A model generated the notes under the pieces. That model did not search any database. It was not told the DNA's origin and saw only the letters and a program-made list of their open reading frames with translations. Below, in pieces: positions 44,685-54,226 of a DNA stretch of 63,322 nucleotides. Both the position numbers and the translations under genes were made by a program. The stretch covers positions 1-63,322 of the forward strand of contig CAKOZV010000006.1 in the NCBI GenBank assembly GCA_934131695.1, in the 5' to 3' direction. Origin of the DNA: an uncultured Bacilli bacterium (lineage in GTDB: Bacteria > Bacillota_I > Bacilli_A > RF39 > UBA660). The stretch's first letter is position 1. Each line of letters opens with the position of its first letter.

Positions 44685-45557
44685 ATGCGAAGTAGAGCTA
44701 GGGAATTTGTAAGAAAAGTAATAGCAATCGTAAGAAGACCTGATATGCGAATATTACCAGGTCAGCTTGCTTTCTTTTTAGTACTTTCGATGATTCCCTT
44801 GCTAGCTTTGGTTGGAACAATTGGTAGTAAATTAGGACTTAGTATGACTTCATTTCGTAATGCTTTAGAGTCAACGGTTCCTGATGCTGTTATAAATACT
44901 TTGTTTCCAGCCGATGCTACTACGGGACTTAACTTTAATGTAACTGTTTTCTTTATCGCTGCTTTTTTATTAGCTAGTAATGGGGCATACTCTGTTATTA
45001 CTACCTCAAATAGAATATATCAAGTAGAAGATAACAGTGAATTAAGAATGAGAAGTAAAGCAGTCTTACTAACTTTTATCTTAGTAAGCTTACTATTTTT
45101 CTTAATATTAGTACCAGTATTTGGTGATACCCTAATATCACTAGCAGAAATTAATCTACATAATGCTAAACTAGCAGCTTTTATAAGAAATCTATATCAT
45201 TTAGTAAAGTATCCACTATCTTTATTTTTACTATACTTTAATATAAAACTTATCTATATATTAGCACCCGATAAGGAAGTTACTAGTAAAGAGGTAAGAG
45301 CAGGGGCAATGTTTACTACTATATTTTGGTTACTTAGCTCAAAGATATATGCTTTTTATGTAGAGTACTTCTCACACTATGATATTTTCTATGGAAGTAT
45401 GTCTAATATCTTAGTCTTATTATTCTGGGTTTATATTCTAGCCTATATATTTACCCTTGGTATGAGCTTTAATCAAGCCGGGGTTATTCAGGAGACTATT
45501 GAACTTAGAAGAAGTGATATTGCTAAAAGACTTAAGAAAGATCAAGATATCTCGTAA
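44685..45557 (+). CDS. YihY/BrkB-family membrane protein
   Basis: The 290-residue product has six or seven membrane helices and the family start with a cytoplasmic basic helix, then LPGQLAFFLVLSMIPLLAL. SNGAYSVITTSNRIYQVED and the late ILVLLFWVYILAYIFTLG are further family blocks. The function of the family is not settled; transport of small molecules or a role in envelope integrity is proposed. RBS AGGAGG at 44676-44681. It overlaps the convergent carboxypeptidase gene by 26 bases. Confidence 0.9.
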   Translation: MRSRAREFVRKVIAIVRRPDMRILPGQLAFFLVLSMIPLLALVGTIGSKLGLSMTSFRNALESTVPDAVINTLFPADATTGLNFNVTVFFIAAFLLASNGAYSVITTSNRIYQVEDNSELRMRSKAVLLTFILVSLLFFLILVPVFGDTLISLAEINLHNAKLAAFIRNLYHLVKYPLSLFLLYFNIKLIYILAPDKEVTSKEVRAGAMFTTIFWLLSSKIYAFYVEYFSHYDIFYGSMSNILVLLFWVYILAYIFTLGMSFNQAGVIQETIELRRSDIAKRLKKDQDIS

Positions 45558-46359
45558 AATATTCATCGAAGGTTAGGTTACTAGCCTTTATTTTTTTTGC
45601 TAATTTAAGACCAACATAACGGTAGTGCCAAGATTCAAACTGATAGCCAGTAATACTTTCTTTACCACTAGGATATCTTAAGATGAAACCATATTTATAA
45701 GAATTATCTAACATCCATTGATACTCTTTAGTATTAGTAAAGTTTTCAAAAGAACTAATAGTATTATCAACATCGACAACTAAACCGGTTTGATGATCGG
45801 AGTACCCTGGTCTTGCTGAATAAGTATCAGCTTTATTAACACCATCAGCTTCTACATATTTATCATATAATCTTTTTTGATAAGTATAACCTCTATAAGC
45901 AGAAATGGCTCTAATAGTAAGTCCTTCTTCTTTAGCTTTATCAACTAGTTTATAAAAATTATCTCTTGCTTCTTCTACTAGATAAATACCTTCCTTACTA
46001 TAAGGGGTAGTCATCTCTACTAGATTGTTAGGAACAAACTCTTCCTTTAAATAGTTATATTTATTAACTAGAGTATAAAAAGTATTTAAATTTTTTGCTT
46101 CTTTAGTATTAGTATAATAAGGTAAATCTAGATTAAGATTAACTCTTGTTACTACATCACTAACTGATAAGTTGCTATTAAGTTTATGATAATCTTGATA
46201 TCTTTTGATATTATTACTCTTATAATAAGGTAGACACTTTGCATCTGTGATAAAGCTATGTTTAACTTTACTAGTACTTTTAGGTTTATCTTTCAAGATG
46301 ATGAATCCTAAAGAAATAATAACTATAAGAAAAATAATAAATAAAATTAACTTTTTCAT
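45532..46359 (-). CDS. VanY-type D,D-carboxypeptidase, membrane-anchored
   Basis: One N-terminal helix (residues 4-22) anchors the 275-residue protein. The M15 peptidase motifs are complete: SAYRGYTYQKRLYD, then SDHQTGLVVDV with zinc ligands His189 and Asp196/197, and ESWHYRYVG with the catalytic Glu and the third zinc His. It trims the terminal D-Ala from peptidoglycan stems outside the membrane. No vanHAX-like genes are near, so this is ordinary wall maturation. The ribosome site is weak (GGTGAT). It converges with and overlaps the YihY gene and is divergent from dacA. Confidence 0.92.
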   Translation of the reverse strand: MKKLILFIIFLIVIISLGFIILKDKPKSTSKVKHSFITDAKCLPYYKSNNIKRYQDYHKLNSNLSVSDVVTRVNLNLDLPYYTNTKEAKNLNTFYTLVNKYNYLKEEFVPNNLVEMTTPYSKEGIYLVEEARDNFYKLVDKAKEEGLTIRAISAYRGYTYQKRLYDKYVEADGVNKADTYSARPGYSDHQTGLVVDVDNTISSFENFTNTKEYQWMLDNSYKYGFILRYPSGKESITGYQFESWHYRYVGLKLAKKIKASNLTFDEYFTRYLDLS

Positions 46360-46442
46360 AAAATCACCACTACTATATTATAATCTAATCATTCATAAAT
46401 ATTAAATAATTACATAATTTTTAACAAGGAGTGATTTATTTA

Positions 46443-47600
46443 ATGAAGAAATTGGTAGTTAGTTTTTTAGTTATGTTACTTTTGTTTCCTATGGTTGTAA
46501 ATGCTGATGATACAGCACTTATTCCTAATGCTAAGAGTGGAGTATTAATGGAAGAGTCTACTGGTAAGATTATTTTTGAAAAGAATAAGGATGAGAAAGT
46601 AGCAGTAGCATCTATGACTAAGATGGTCGCTCAGATTTTAATATTAGAAGCGATAGAAAAAGGACAAATTAAATGGACTGATAAAGTAACGGCATCTGCT
46701 AATGCTTCTAGTATGGGTGGAAGTCAAATATACTTATCAACTGGGGAGACATTAACGGTAGAAGAGATGATGAAAGGTATTTCTATGGCTAGTGCTAATG
46801 ATGCTACCGTTGCTATGGCAGAGTTTTTAAAGGGAACAGAAATAGATTTTGTTAAAGAGATGAATAAAAAAGTAAAAGAATTAGGACTTAAAAATACCCA
46901 GTTTAAAAACTGTACGGGACTTGATGAAGAAGGACACTATTCTACCGCTTATGATATGGCTGTTATTGCAAGAGAGTTATTAAAACATGAAGATATCTTA
47001 AAGTTTTCTTCTAAATATGAAGATTATCTAAGAGTTAATACACCAAATAAGTTTTGGTTAGTTAATACTAATAAGTTAGTAAGATTTTATGAAGGGGCAG
47101 ATGGGTTAAAGACAGGTCATACTGATGCTGCTAAATATTGTCTTGCAGCTACTGCTAAGAAAAATGATATGCGACTAATTGCTATTGTCTTAGGAGAAGA
47201 AGTATCAAAAGTAAGAAATAGTGAAACTATGGCTTTACTTGATTATGGATTTAATACTTATGGGTTACAAATAGTAAAGAAGAAGAATGAGACAGTAAAG
47301 ACTGAAAGAGTAGAAAAAGCTAGTACTAAGAAAATAGAATATACACCAATCTATGATATAGGTGTTTTATCTAAGAAGAGTGATGCTAAGAAAAAATATA
47401 GTTATGATATTAAAATAACTAAGAATAACTTGCCTTTAATAAAAGGAGAAGTAGTTGGTAAAATAAAAATAAAAGATGGTAATAATGTTGTTGGAGAAGG
47501 GGACTTAACAGTTAAAAAATCAACTAAGAAGTTATCTTATCTAACCCTTCTTAGAAATACAATCTATGATATAGCAAGTGGTAATTCATCAGTTAAATAA
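46443..47600 (+). CDS. D-alanyl-D-alanine carboxypeptidase (PBP5/DacA family)
   Basis: A signal peptide (MKKLVVSFLVMLLLFPMVVNA) precedes a serine-type carboxypeptidase: SMTK with Ser57 and Lys60, SAN with Ser117 and Asn119, and KTG at 223-225. A beta-rich C-terminal domain of about 100 residues follows, but the amphipathic anchoring helix seen in many relatives is not obvious. It removes terminal D-Ala from stem peptides. I use ATG 46443, with AAGGAG at 46426-46431, not GTG 46431 which touches that site. It stands back to back with the VanY gene. Confidence 0.93.
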   Translation: MKKLVVSFLVMLLLFPMVVNADDTALIPNAKSGVLMEESTGKIIFEKNKDEKVAVASMTKMVAQILILEAIEKGQIKWTDKVTASANASSMGGSQIYLSTGETLTVEEMMKGISMASANDATVAMAEFLKGTEIDFVKEMNKKVKELGLKNTQFKNCTGLDEEGHYSTAYDMAVIARELLKHEDILKFSSKYEDYLRVNTPNKFWLVNTNKLVRFYEGADGLKTGHTDAAKYCLAATAKKNDMRLIAIVLGEEVSKVRNSETMALLDYGFNTYGLQIVKKKNETVKTERVEKASTKKIEYTPIYDIGVLSKKSDAKKKYSYDIKITKNNLPLIKGEVVGKIKIKDGNNVVGEGDLTVKKSTKKLSYLTLLRNTIYDIASGNSSVK

Positions 47601-47681
47601 GTAGTAATATCTATTTATAGAAGATAATTAATTGTCTCAAAGTTGTATTGCTAAAAGTCTAATAAAGTATTAAATCTAATT

Positions 47682-47717
47682 AAAGAGAGTCTGAAATATT
47701 AAAATCATACTCTTTTT
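47682..47717 (+). terminator. Terminator after the DacA-family gene
   Basis: AAAGAGAGT (47682-47690) pairs with ACTCTTTTT (47709-47717), one wobble, loop of 18 bases, T-rich tail. Confidence 0.5.
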
Positions 47718-47727
47718 GTTGTTGAAA

Positions 47728-47751
47728 ATAACCGGCAAAATAACCGGCAAA
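47728..47751 (+). repeat. Two tandem 12-bp copies containing AACCGGC
   Basis: ATAACCGGCAAA (47728-47739) is followed by the same 12 bases (47740-47751). They lie in front of gene scraps and share the AACCG core with the 22-bp repeats at 39.2 kb. The gap 47601-48336 otherwise holds a terminator, two gene remnants and the next promoter. Confidence 0.6.
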
Positions 47752-47772
47752 TAAGATATTTGGAGGTGTAAT

Positions 47773-47957
47773 ATGATTGAGACAATAGAAAATTCAAGAA
47801 TAGAATTTAAAAAATTAAAATCAAGATATTGGGGACAACATTTATGGTTAGTTGGTTATTTTTGTAGGAGTGTAGGTACAATTACAAAAAAACAATTAAA
47901 GATTATATTAAAAATCAAGAGAATGAAAGTGAAAAAAATTTTAAGATTGTGAATTAA
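47773..47957 (+). mobile_element. Remnant of an IS200/IS605-family TnpA transposase
   Basis: ATG 47773 opens a frame with LKSRYWGQHLWLVGYF, the conserved C-terminal part of TnpA. A missing A in the A run near 47890 shifts the frame; restored, it continues TITKKTIKDYIKNQ, where the Tyr corresponds to the catalytic tyrosine, and ends at TAA 47955-47957. The first half of the transposase, with the H-x-H motif, is gone, and no tnpB or ωRNA-like partner is beside it. It is a dead fragment marking an old insertion. Confidence 0.8.
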
Positions 47958-48214
47958 CGAGTTTACTTGCCATGAGAGTTAAAATTGAAGACTTAAGAGA
48001 GCATAGAAAAATAAGCTGTCCTGTACTTTTTGTTCCACCTGGAGTCGATAAACATGATGTAGAGAAACCAAATGGAAAAATACTTATTGATGATTCAAAA
48101 ACAAATATTAGGTTATGGATTGAAAATGGTGGAAAAGGTTTTATCTTTGATAAGACAATTGCTAAAGATACTAAGAGCAAGGTTAAAAGCTTAGAGTTTT
48201 TATTAAAGAGGTGA
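47945..48214 (+). pseudogene. C-terminal remnant of a HAD-type 5'-nucleotidase
   Basis: The open frame runs from the codon at 47945 to TGA 48214. It contains FVPPGVDKHDV and GKILIDDSKTNIRLWIENGG, matching the late catalytic Asp-Asp loop of 5'(3')-deoxyribonucleotidase-like HAD phosphatases. The N-terminal nucleophile motif DxDxT is absent and the region joins the transposase scrap directly. ATG 47972 lacks a ribosome site. It is probably not translated. Confidence 0.65.
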
Positions 48215-48277
48215 ACTTTTTCTTCAAAAAAATATATACTGGAAATAATTTAATTATAGAAATTATTTCCTTTTCTC

Positions 48278-48305
48278 TTGAAAAATAAATACTCTGTGAT
48301 AAAAT
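48278..48305 (+). promoter_or_regulatory. Promoter for the acyl-CoA ligase gene
   Basis: TTGAAA (48278-48283), a 16-base spacer and TAAAAT (48300-48305). AAGGAGG lies just before ATG 48337. Confidence 0.5.
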
Positions 48306-48336
48306 ATAGGTAATTTCGCATTAAGGAGGTAATAAT

Positions 48337-50217
48337 ATGGAAAAAACAACTGGATATGCTAGTATAGATAGACCAAGTTATAAGTATTATTCTGAAGATA
48401 TTGATTTAAAAATCTTAGAAGATACTGATATGAAGATGTATGATTTTATGAAAAAAAAGAATAAGGGGCATGAAGATGATGTTATCTATTCTTACTTTGG
48501 ACAGAATAGAACATTAAGAACTTTTGATAAGAAAGTTGAAGAAACAGCTAAAGCTTTAAAGAAATATGGATTAAATGAAGGGGATAATATTACTATTTGT
48601 TTACCTAATATATCTGAGACAATGGTTTATTTTTATGCTTGTAATAGAATAGGAGTTACCGTATACCCGGTAGATCCAAGATGTTCAGCTAAAAGAATAA
48701 TTGATTGTATGACTATCTCTAACTCTAAGCTTTTAGTATCACTACTTGATACAATGAATAAGAATGTTATAGCAAATGATATTCCAGCTGATAATATTAT
48801 TGTAGCATCACCTCATGATGATTTTATTAAGTCAAAAGAAAAATTATCTAAGAGTGCTTTAGAAGTAAAAGCACTTTATACAGCTAAAGAAAAGTTATAT
48901 GAATTAAAGAGAATGATTAAACAAGACAAAAAAGTCTTGATGCAAAGTGAGTTTATGAAAACGGCTAAGAACTATGGTACATTAACAGATTCCTTGTATA
49001 ATCCTGATATACCCGCTGCTATAATGAATACTAGTGGAACAACTGGTACTCCTAAGGGAGCAATGGAATCTAATAAAGGATATAATGTAACTTCTAATCA
49101 AATAGAGTATATAGCACCACACTTAAAAAGAGGAATGACATTCTTTGGTTATATACCATTCTTTTCACTTTATGGGTCATCTGTTGGCATGCATGGAGCA
49201 CTTTCTCATGGAATAATAGTTGATTTAATTCCTAAAATAGAAGCCCATAAGTTTGATCAGATATATGTAGAAAAGAAACCTAATATCGTAATTGGTGTTC
49301 CAAGACTTTATGAAATGTTTCCTGATAGTAAATATATTAATGGTACTGATTTATCTTTTGCAGAGCTATTAGTAATGGGTGGAGATAAAATATCACCTAA
49401 TAAGTTAGATAATATTAATGAAACATTAAAGAAGAATAATTGTAAACAGAAAATAACTTATGGATATGGCTCAACAGAAACTATGATGATAGCAACAACT
49501 ATAGATAATCAAAATAGTCATATGGAAGGTAGTTGTGGAGTATTATATCCTTCGGTAAATGTTAGAATTACTGATAGGGAAACTAATGAGGAATTACCAT
49601 ATAATCAAGAAGGAGAAATATATGTTAATACTCCAACTCAGTTTATGGGATATATAGGAAACGAAAAAGAAACAAAGAACTTTTTCTATGAGGATGAAAA
49701 GACTAATATTAAATACTGTAAAACAGGAGATAAAGGTTATATGACAGAAGATGGAATTTTATTTCACACTGGAAGATATAAAAGACTTATGAAAAGACCA
49801 GATGGTCATCAAGTTAATTCTGTTCCTATAGAAGATGCTATTAATACTTTTGATGAAGTAAGAGACTGCGCTGTAGTAGGTATTAAAAATGCTTATCGTG
49901 ATGAGGGTGTTATTCCAACTGCCTTTATCGAATTGAAAGATAAGTCACTTGGTAAAGACATATTTAAAGAAATAGTTTCTAAGACTAAAGAAATGTTACC
50001 AGGTGAACGTGATATGGCTCTTGCCTATACTTTAGTAGATCATATCCCCTATACGATAAATGGTAAAGTAGACTTCTCATCTTTAGAAAAAGTTAAGTTT
50101 GAAGATATTGATTACCAAATAGTAGATGATCCAATATTTGATGGATATTTTATAAAGGGAGAACAACCAGATAGAATAAGCTTTACTAATCAAAAAACAT
50201 TAATTAAGAAAAAATAG
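48337..50217 (+). CDS. AMP-forming acyl-CoA ligase family protein
   Basis: The 626-residue product belongs to the ANL superfamily. The AMP-binding loop reads NTSGTTGTPKGAME, the adenine motif YGYGSTETM, and TGDKGYMTEDG holds the conserved Asp, followed by the hinge HTGRYKR. The late Lys expected for adenylation is in YTINGKVDFSSLE. It should activate a carboxylic acid as acyl-AMP and pass it to CoA or a carrier. An insertion at about residues 160-215 is rich in Lys and longer than usual. The next two genes code for a hybrid histidine kinase and a 3-hydroxyacyl-CoA dehydrogenase, suggesting a fatty-acid-related unit. Confidence 0.88.
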   Translation: MEKTTGYASIDRPSYKYYSEDIDLKILEDTDMKMYDFMKKKNKGHEDDVIYSYFGQNRTLRTFDKKVEETAKALKKYGLNEGDNITICLPNISETMVYFYACNRIGVTVYPVDPRCSAKRIIDCMTISNSKLLVSLLDTMNKNVIANDIPADNIIVASPHDDFIKSKEKLSKSALEVKALYTAKEKLYELKRMIKQDKKVLMQSEFMKTAKNYGTLTDSLYNPDIPAAIMNTSGTTGTPKGAMESNKGYNVTSNQIEYIAPHLKRGMTFFGYIPFFSLYGSSVGMHGALSHGIIVDLIPKIEAHKFDQIYVEKKPNIVIGVPRLYEMFPDSKYINGTDLSFAELLVMGGDKISPNKLDNINETLKKNNCKQKITYGYGSTETMMIATTIDNQNSHMEGSCGVLYPSVNVRITDRETNEELPYNQEGEIYVNTPTQFMGYIGNEKETKNFFYEDEKTNIKYCKTGDKGYMTEDGILFHTGRYKRLMKRPDGHQVNSVPIEDAINTFDEVRDCAVVGIKNAYRDEGVIPTAFIELKDKSLGKDIFKEIVSKTKEMLPGERDMALAYTLVDHIPYTINGKVDFSSLEKVKFEDIDYQIVDDPIFDGYFIKGEQPDRISFTNQKTLIKKK

Positions 50218-50291
50218 AATATTTGAAAAATAATGTTCTTTTTTTGTCTAAAAATATGATATTATATAACTAGATAGGATGGCGATGTAAA

Positions 50292-52202
50292 ATGGTGAAG
50301 AATCCAGGAAATTCTTTTACACTATTAAGTTTAGTTTATATTATATTATTAACAATTGTATACTTTTCAAAACCAAGAGCTAAAAACTTGGAGACTAAAA
50401 TATATAGTTATATAGTAGTAACTTGTTTAATAGGATGTGTAGTCTCTCTTGGTACTTATTACTTTATGTTTCATATAGATATGTACCCGATATTAAATGA
50501 AATATTTGCAAGAAGTTATTTACTATTCATTTTAACTTATACCTCACTAGTTTCCTACTATGTTCTTGCTATATCAATAAATGATAAATTATCAGATGAG
50601 AAAAAAGAAAAATATATATTTTATAGTAAAGTGACAGTTATGGCACTAACTATCTTTTCCTTTTTACTAGCCCTCATACTTCCAATGGACTATATTAGTA
50701 AGAAAGATATGGTGTATTCAACGGGGCCAGCAGTAAAATTTGTTTTCTCATTTACTAGAGGGTATGCTCTTTTATGGATATTAATACTAGTTACTAAGAT
50801 AAAAAGAATAACAGAAAAGAAGTACTATCCGATGATACTGTATATTATCTTAGGAGGATTAATTTCTTGTGTTCAAGGAGCTCATCCAGAGTACTTATTA
50901 TCAACATCAATGATTGTATTTGTAACATTCTTAATGTACTTTACTATTGAAAACCCTGATGTAAAACTAATCGCCCAACTAGAACTTGCTAAGACAGGAG
51001 CAGAAAAAGCTAATAGGGCTAAGAGTGATTTCTTATCAAGTATGTCTCATGAGATTAGAACACCACTTAATGCTATTGTAGGATTATCAGAAGATATTGA
51101 AAGTTATAAAGATAGAGTACCTAAAGAAGTAGTGGAAGATACTACTGATATTAAAAATGCCTCTGATACCTTACTTGAAATAGTAGGTAATATCTTAGAT
51201 ATTAATAAAATAGAAAATGATCACATGGAATTAGTAGAACAAGAGTATAACTTTAAAGAAGAAATAACTAAACTAGCTAGAGTAACTGCTACTAGAATAG
51301 GAGATAAACCAATAGAGTTTGAAATGAATTTAGCTATAGATATACCAGATATTCTAATAGGTGATAAACTTCATGTTAAGACAGTAGTAAATAACTTATT
51401 AACTAATGCTATTAAATATACAGATAAAGGAAAAGTAAGTTTAACTGTTAAATGTATTAATAGAGGAAATAATTGTAACTTAATAATAAGCGTTCAAGAT
51501 ACGGGTAGAGGAATAAAAAAAGAAAATATAGAGAAACTATTTACTAAGTTTGAACGACTTGATGAAGATAAAAATACGACTATTGAAGGAACTGGTCTTG
51601 GACTTGCTATTACTAAATCATTAGTTAATCTAATGAATGGTAAGATTAATGTTCAAAGTAGATTTGGAACAGGATCACTATTTGTAGTTAATCTTCCCCA
51701 AAAGATTGGTAAGAGAATAGATCCAAAGAATAATGATAAAGTAAGTACAAATGATAATATTAAAATAGATACTAGTAATAAAAGAATATTAATAGTGGAT
51801 GATAATAATCTAAATATAAAAGTTACTACTAAAATGCTTAAAGATTTAAATTATCAAGTAGATGATTGTACCTCAGGAAAAGCTTGTTTAGAAAAGATAA
51901 AAAATGGTAATAAGTATGATGTTATTTTAATGGATATAATGATGCCAGAGATGAGTGGAGAAGAGACTTTAAAAGAACTTAAGAAAGATAGTGATTTTAT
52001 TACTCCAGTAGTTGCTCTTACTGCTGATGCTTTATCTGGTTGTGAAGAAAAGTATAAGAGTTTAGGATTTAGTGAATACCTATCTAAACCATTTAAAAGA
52101 GAAGAGTTAGATGATAAACTTAAAAAAATATTAGGTGATAATAATAAGATATCTTGGGATAAGGTAGATAGTGTTGTTATTTGTGATGAGGAGGATGAAT
52201 AA
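50292..52202 (+). CDS. Hybrid sensor histidine kinase
   Basis: About seven membrane helices (residues 10-230) form the sensor part, resembling the 7TM or histidine-kinase N-terminal integral modules. The HisKA box SMSHEIRTPLNAIVG has His253. HATPase motifs are NAIKYT, DTGRGI and GTGLGLAI. A receiver domain follows: LIVDDNN, LMDIMMPEMSG with Asp548, and SKPF. A separate response regulator or phosphotransfer protein is not seen. Its stop overlaps the next start (TAATG), so it is coupled to the 3-hydroxyacyl-CoA dehydrogenase gene. The signal may be membrane or lipid state; that is inference from context. Confidence 0.92.
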   Translation: MVKNPGNSFTLLSLVYIILLTIVYFSKPRAKNLETKIYSYIVVTCLIGCVVSLGTYYFMFHIDMYPILNEIFARSYLLFILTYTSLVSYYVLAISINDKLSDEKKEKYIFYSKVTVMALTIFSFLLALILPMDYISKKDMVYSTGPAVKFVFSFTRGYALLWILILVTKIKRITEKKYYPMILYIILGGLISCVQGAHPEYLLSTSMIVFVTFLMYFTIENPDVKLIAQLELAKTGAEKANRAKSDFLSSMSHEIRTPLNAIVGLSEDIESYKDRVPKEVVEDTTDIKNASDTLLEIVGNILDINKIENDHMELVEQEYNFKEEITKLARVTATRIGDKPIEFEMNLAIDIPDILIGDKLHVKTVVNNLLTNAIKYTDKGKVSLTVKCINRGNNCNLIISVQDTGRGIKKENIEKLFTKFERLDEDKNTTIEGTGLGLAITKSLVNLMNGKINVQSRFGTGSLFVVNLPQKIGKRIDPKNNDKVSTNDNIKIDTSNKRILIVDDNNLNIKVTTKMLKDLNYQVDDCTSGKACLEKIKNGNKYDVILMDIMMPEMSGEETLKELKKDSDFITPVVALTADALSGCEEKYKSLGFSEYLSKPFKREELDDKLKKILGDNNKISWDKVDSVVICDEEDE

Positions 52203-53140
52203 TGAGGAATATTACAGTATTAGGTGGAGGAGTTTTAGGTAGTCAAATAGCTTTCCAGTCTAGCTATATGGGATTTAATGTAACGATATATCTTAGAAGC
52301 GAAGGAAGTATTGAAAGGTGTAAACCTAAACTTGCTAAACTAAAAGAAACTTATATAGAATCTATTAATTTAATGGCTAAAGATAAATCATATGATTCTT
52401 GGTGTAATGGAATATCATCATATGATGATTTTGATAAAGATAAATGTTTAAAGAAAGTGGAAGATGGTTTTAATAACATAAAACTAGAACTAGATTTAGC
52501 AAAGTCAGTAAATGATGCTGATTTAGTTATTGAATCAATGAGTGAAGAGTTTGAAGCTAAAAAAGATATGTTTATAAGACTTAGTAAGGTACTACCTAGT
52601 AAAACAATAGTAGTTACTAACTCATCTACTATGTTGCCAAGTCGTCTTGCTAAGTATACAAATAGACCAGATAAGTTTTTAGCTCTACATTTTGCTAACT
52701 CTATTTGGAAAAATAATATAGCAGAGGTAATGAAACAGAAAGATACAAAAGAAGAATACTTTAATATAGTCTTAAACTTTGCTAAAGAAATTAATATGAT
52801 ACCACTACCAGTTAGAAAAGAAAAGTCAGGTTATCTTTTAAATTCTATGTTAATACCTTTCTTGTTTTCTGCTCTTGACTTAGTAGTTAATGAAATATCA
52901 GATCCAGCAAGTATTGATAAAGCTTGGACTATTGGAACAGGTTCACCGGAAGGACCATTTCAAATACTAGATACAGTTGGTTTAAAGACAGCTTATGATA
53001 TTGTAGAAATGTATGTTAAGATACCATCTTTTCTAGCACCTTATAACTTTAAGGGAATGCATAAATTACTAAAGAAATACTTAGATGAAGGAAAACTAGG
53101 TAAAGCTAGTGGAGAAGGATTTTATAAATATGAGAAGTAG
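52202..53140 (+). CDS. 3-hydroxyacyl-CoA dehydrogenase family protein
   Basis: The 312-residue product has the NAD-binding loop LGGGVLGSQIA, the SMSEEFEAK segment, TNSSTMLPSRLA and ALHFANSIW with the catalytic-region His. The C-terminal 3HCDH domain has GTGSPEGPFQILDTVGL. It probably oxidises or reduces a 3-hydroxyacyl-CoA with NAD. The length is close to that of 3-hydroxybutyryl-CoA dehydrogenases. It is translationally coupled to the sensor kinase upstream and ends at a terminator. No enoyl-CoA hydratase or thiolase is in the window. Confidence 0.9.
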   Translation: MRNITVLGGGVLGSQIAFQSSYMGFNVTIYLRSEGSIERCKPKLAKLKETYIESINLMAKDKSYDSWCNGISSYDDFDKDKCLKKVEDGFNNIKLELDLAKSVNDADLVIESMSEEFEAKKDMFIRLSKVLPSKTIVVTNSSTMLPSRLAKYTNRPDKFLALHFANSIWKNNIAEVMKQKDTKEEYFNIVLNFAKEINMIPLPVRKEKSGYLLNSMLIPFLFSALDLVVNEISDPASIDKAWTIGTGSPEGPFQILDTVGLKTAYDIVEMYVKIPSFLAPYNFKGMHKLLKKYLDEGKLGKASGEGFYKYEK

Positions 53141-53156
53141 TTAATTACTTCTTTTT
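53134..53156 (+). terminator. Terminator after the dehydrogenase gene
   Basis: GAAGTA (53134-53139) pairs with TACTTC (53146-53151), then a five-T run. The stem includes part of the stop codon. Confidence 0.65.
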
Positions 53157-53173
53157 GTGATAGGAGAATAATT

Positions 53174-54226
53174 ATGAAAAAGGAACTAATATTTAGTAGT
53201 TTATTAGCTGTAATGGTAGCAGTTATTGGTCTTAGTAAGTTTGTATTAAAAAACGATATAAAAGAAACTAAAGGAGTAGAAGTAGTACCTACTATGGAAG
53301 ATGTTATTACTAAAGATAGTAGTTGGTGTCCTACTTTTCAGTTGATATTTAATGACTTGAAAAATAACCTTGTAAAACAAGATGTTAAGTTTAATACTAG
53401 TAATAGTTTTCTAGATAATTTAAATAAAGAAGAGTTTACAGAAAATGATATATCAAGTGATTATTATTATAAAACTTATGGGGTTAAAAGTATTGAACTT
53501 AAAAATAAGATAATTAAAGGGATAAAAGATAAATTTAATCAGAAAAGTGATATCTTAGATAGATTTGATTTTACTAATTCATCTCCTAATAACTATTTCT
53601 TCTATAGTATGTTATATCGAGAGTTTAAATATCCTAAGAAATTTAATAAGCTAGCTAAAGGTAAATTTAATGATAAGTATGATGATATTAAATACTTTGG
53701 AATAAAAGATGAAGATGAAGAGTTAGCTAAACAGATAAAAGTACTTTATTATAATAATGAAGATGATTTTGCTATTAAGTTACTTACGACATCAAATGAT
53801 GAAGTTATAATTAATAAGAATCCTAAGGGTAATAACTTTAGAGAAATATATAATAATATAACAAGTAAATCTAAAGAATATAAAGATAATGAGTTTACTA
53901 TAGATAGTGATTATTTTAAGATGCCATACTTAAGTCTTAATGTTATGAAAGAATATAAAGAGTTAGAAGGACAACCTATTAAAGATAGTGAAGGAAATTT
54001 AATAGAAATAGGTACGGCTCTTCAAACCATTAAGTTTACTCTAGATGATGTTGGTGGAAAGATAAAAAGTGAAGCAGGCATGAATGTAATGAAATCATCT
54101 ATTGAGGATAATAAATCAAAAAGATACTTCTATGTAGATAAGACTTTTGCTATCTTTCTTAAAGAAACATCTAAAGATAAACCATACTTTGCAGCAAGAG
54201 TTGATGATATAAGAAAATTTCAATAA
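53174..54226 (+). CDS. Membrane-anchored or secreted protein with a serpin-like C-terminus
   Basis: A hydrophobic start (residues 4-24) anchors or exports the 350-residue product. The rest is Lys/Asp/Asn-rich and soluble. The last 40 residues (YFYVDKTFAIFLKET, then PYFAARVDDI) resemble the closing strands of serpins (D-x-P-F-x-F-x-I and FxGRV). Before them, LNVMKEYKELEG and FTLDDVGGKIKSEAG could correspond to the serpin segment that leads into the reactive loop. A full serpin fold is not proven from these motifs. It has an RBS (AGGAGA) and is flanked by a terminator and a long hairpin. Confidence 0.55.
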   Translation: MKKELIFSSLLAVMVAVIGLSKFVLKNDIKETKGVEVVPTMEDVITKDSSWCPTFQLIFNDLKNNLVKQDVKFNTSNSFLDNLNKEEFTENDISSDYYYKTYGVKSIELKNKIIKGIKDKFNQKSDILDRFDFTNSSPNNYFFYSMLYREFKYPKKFNKLAKGKFNDKYDDIKYFGIKDEDEELAKQIKVLYYNNEDDFAIKLLTTSNDEVIINKNPKGNNFREIYNNITSKSKEYKDNEFTIDSDYFKMPYLSLNVMKEYKELEGQPIKDSEGNLIEIGTALQTIKFTLDDVGGKIKSEAGMNVMKSSIEDNKSKRYFYVDKTFAIFLKETSKDKPYFAARVDDIRKFQ

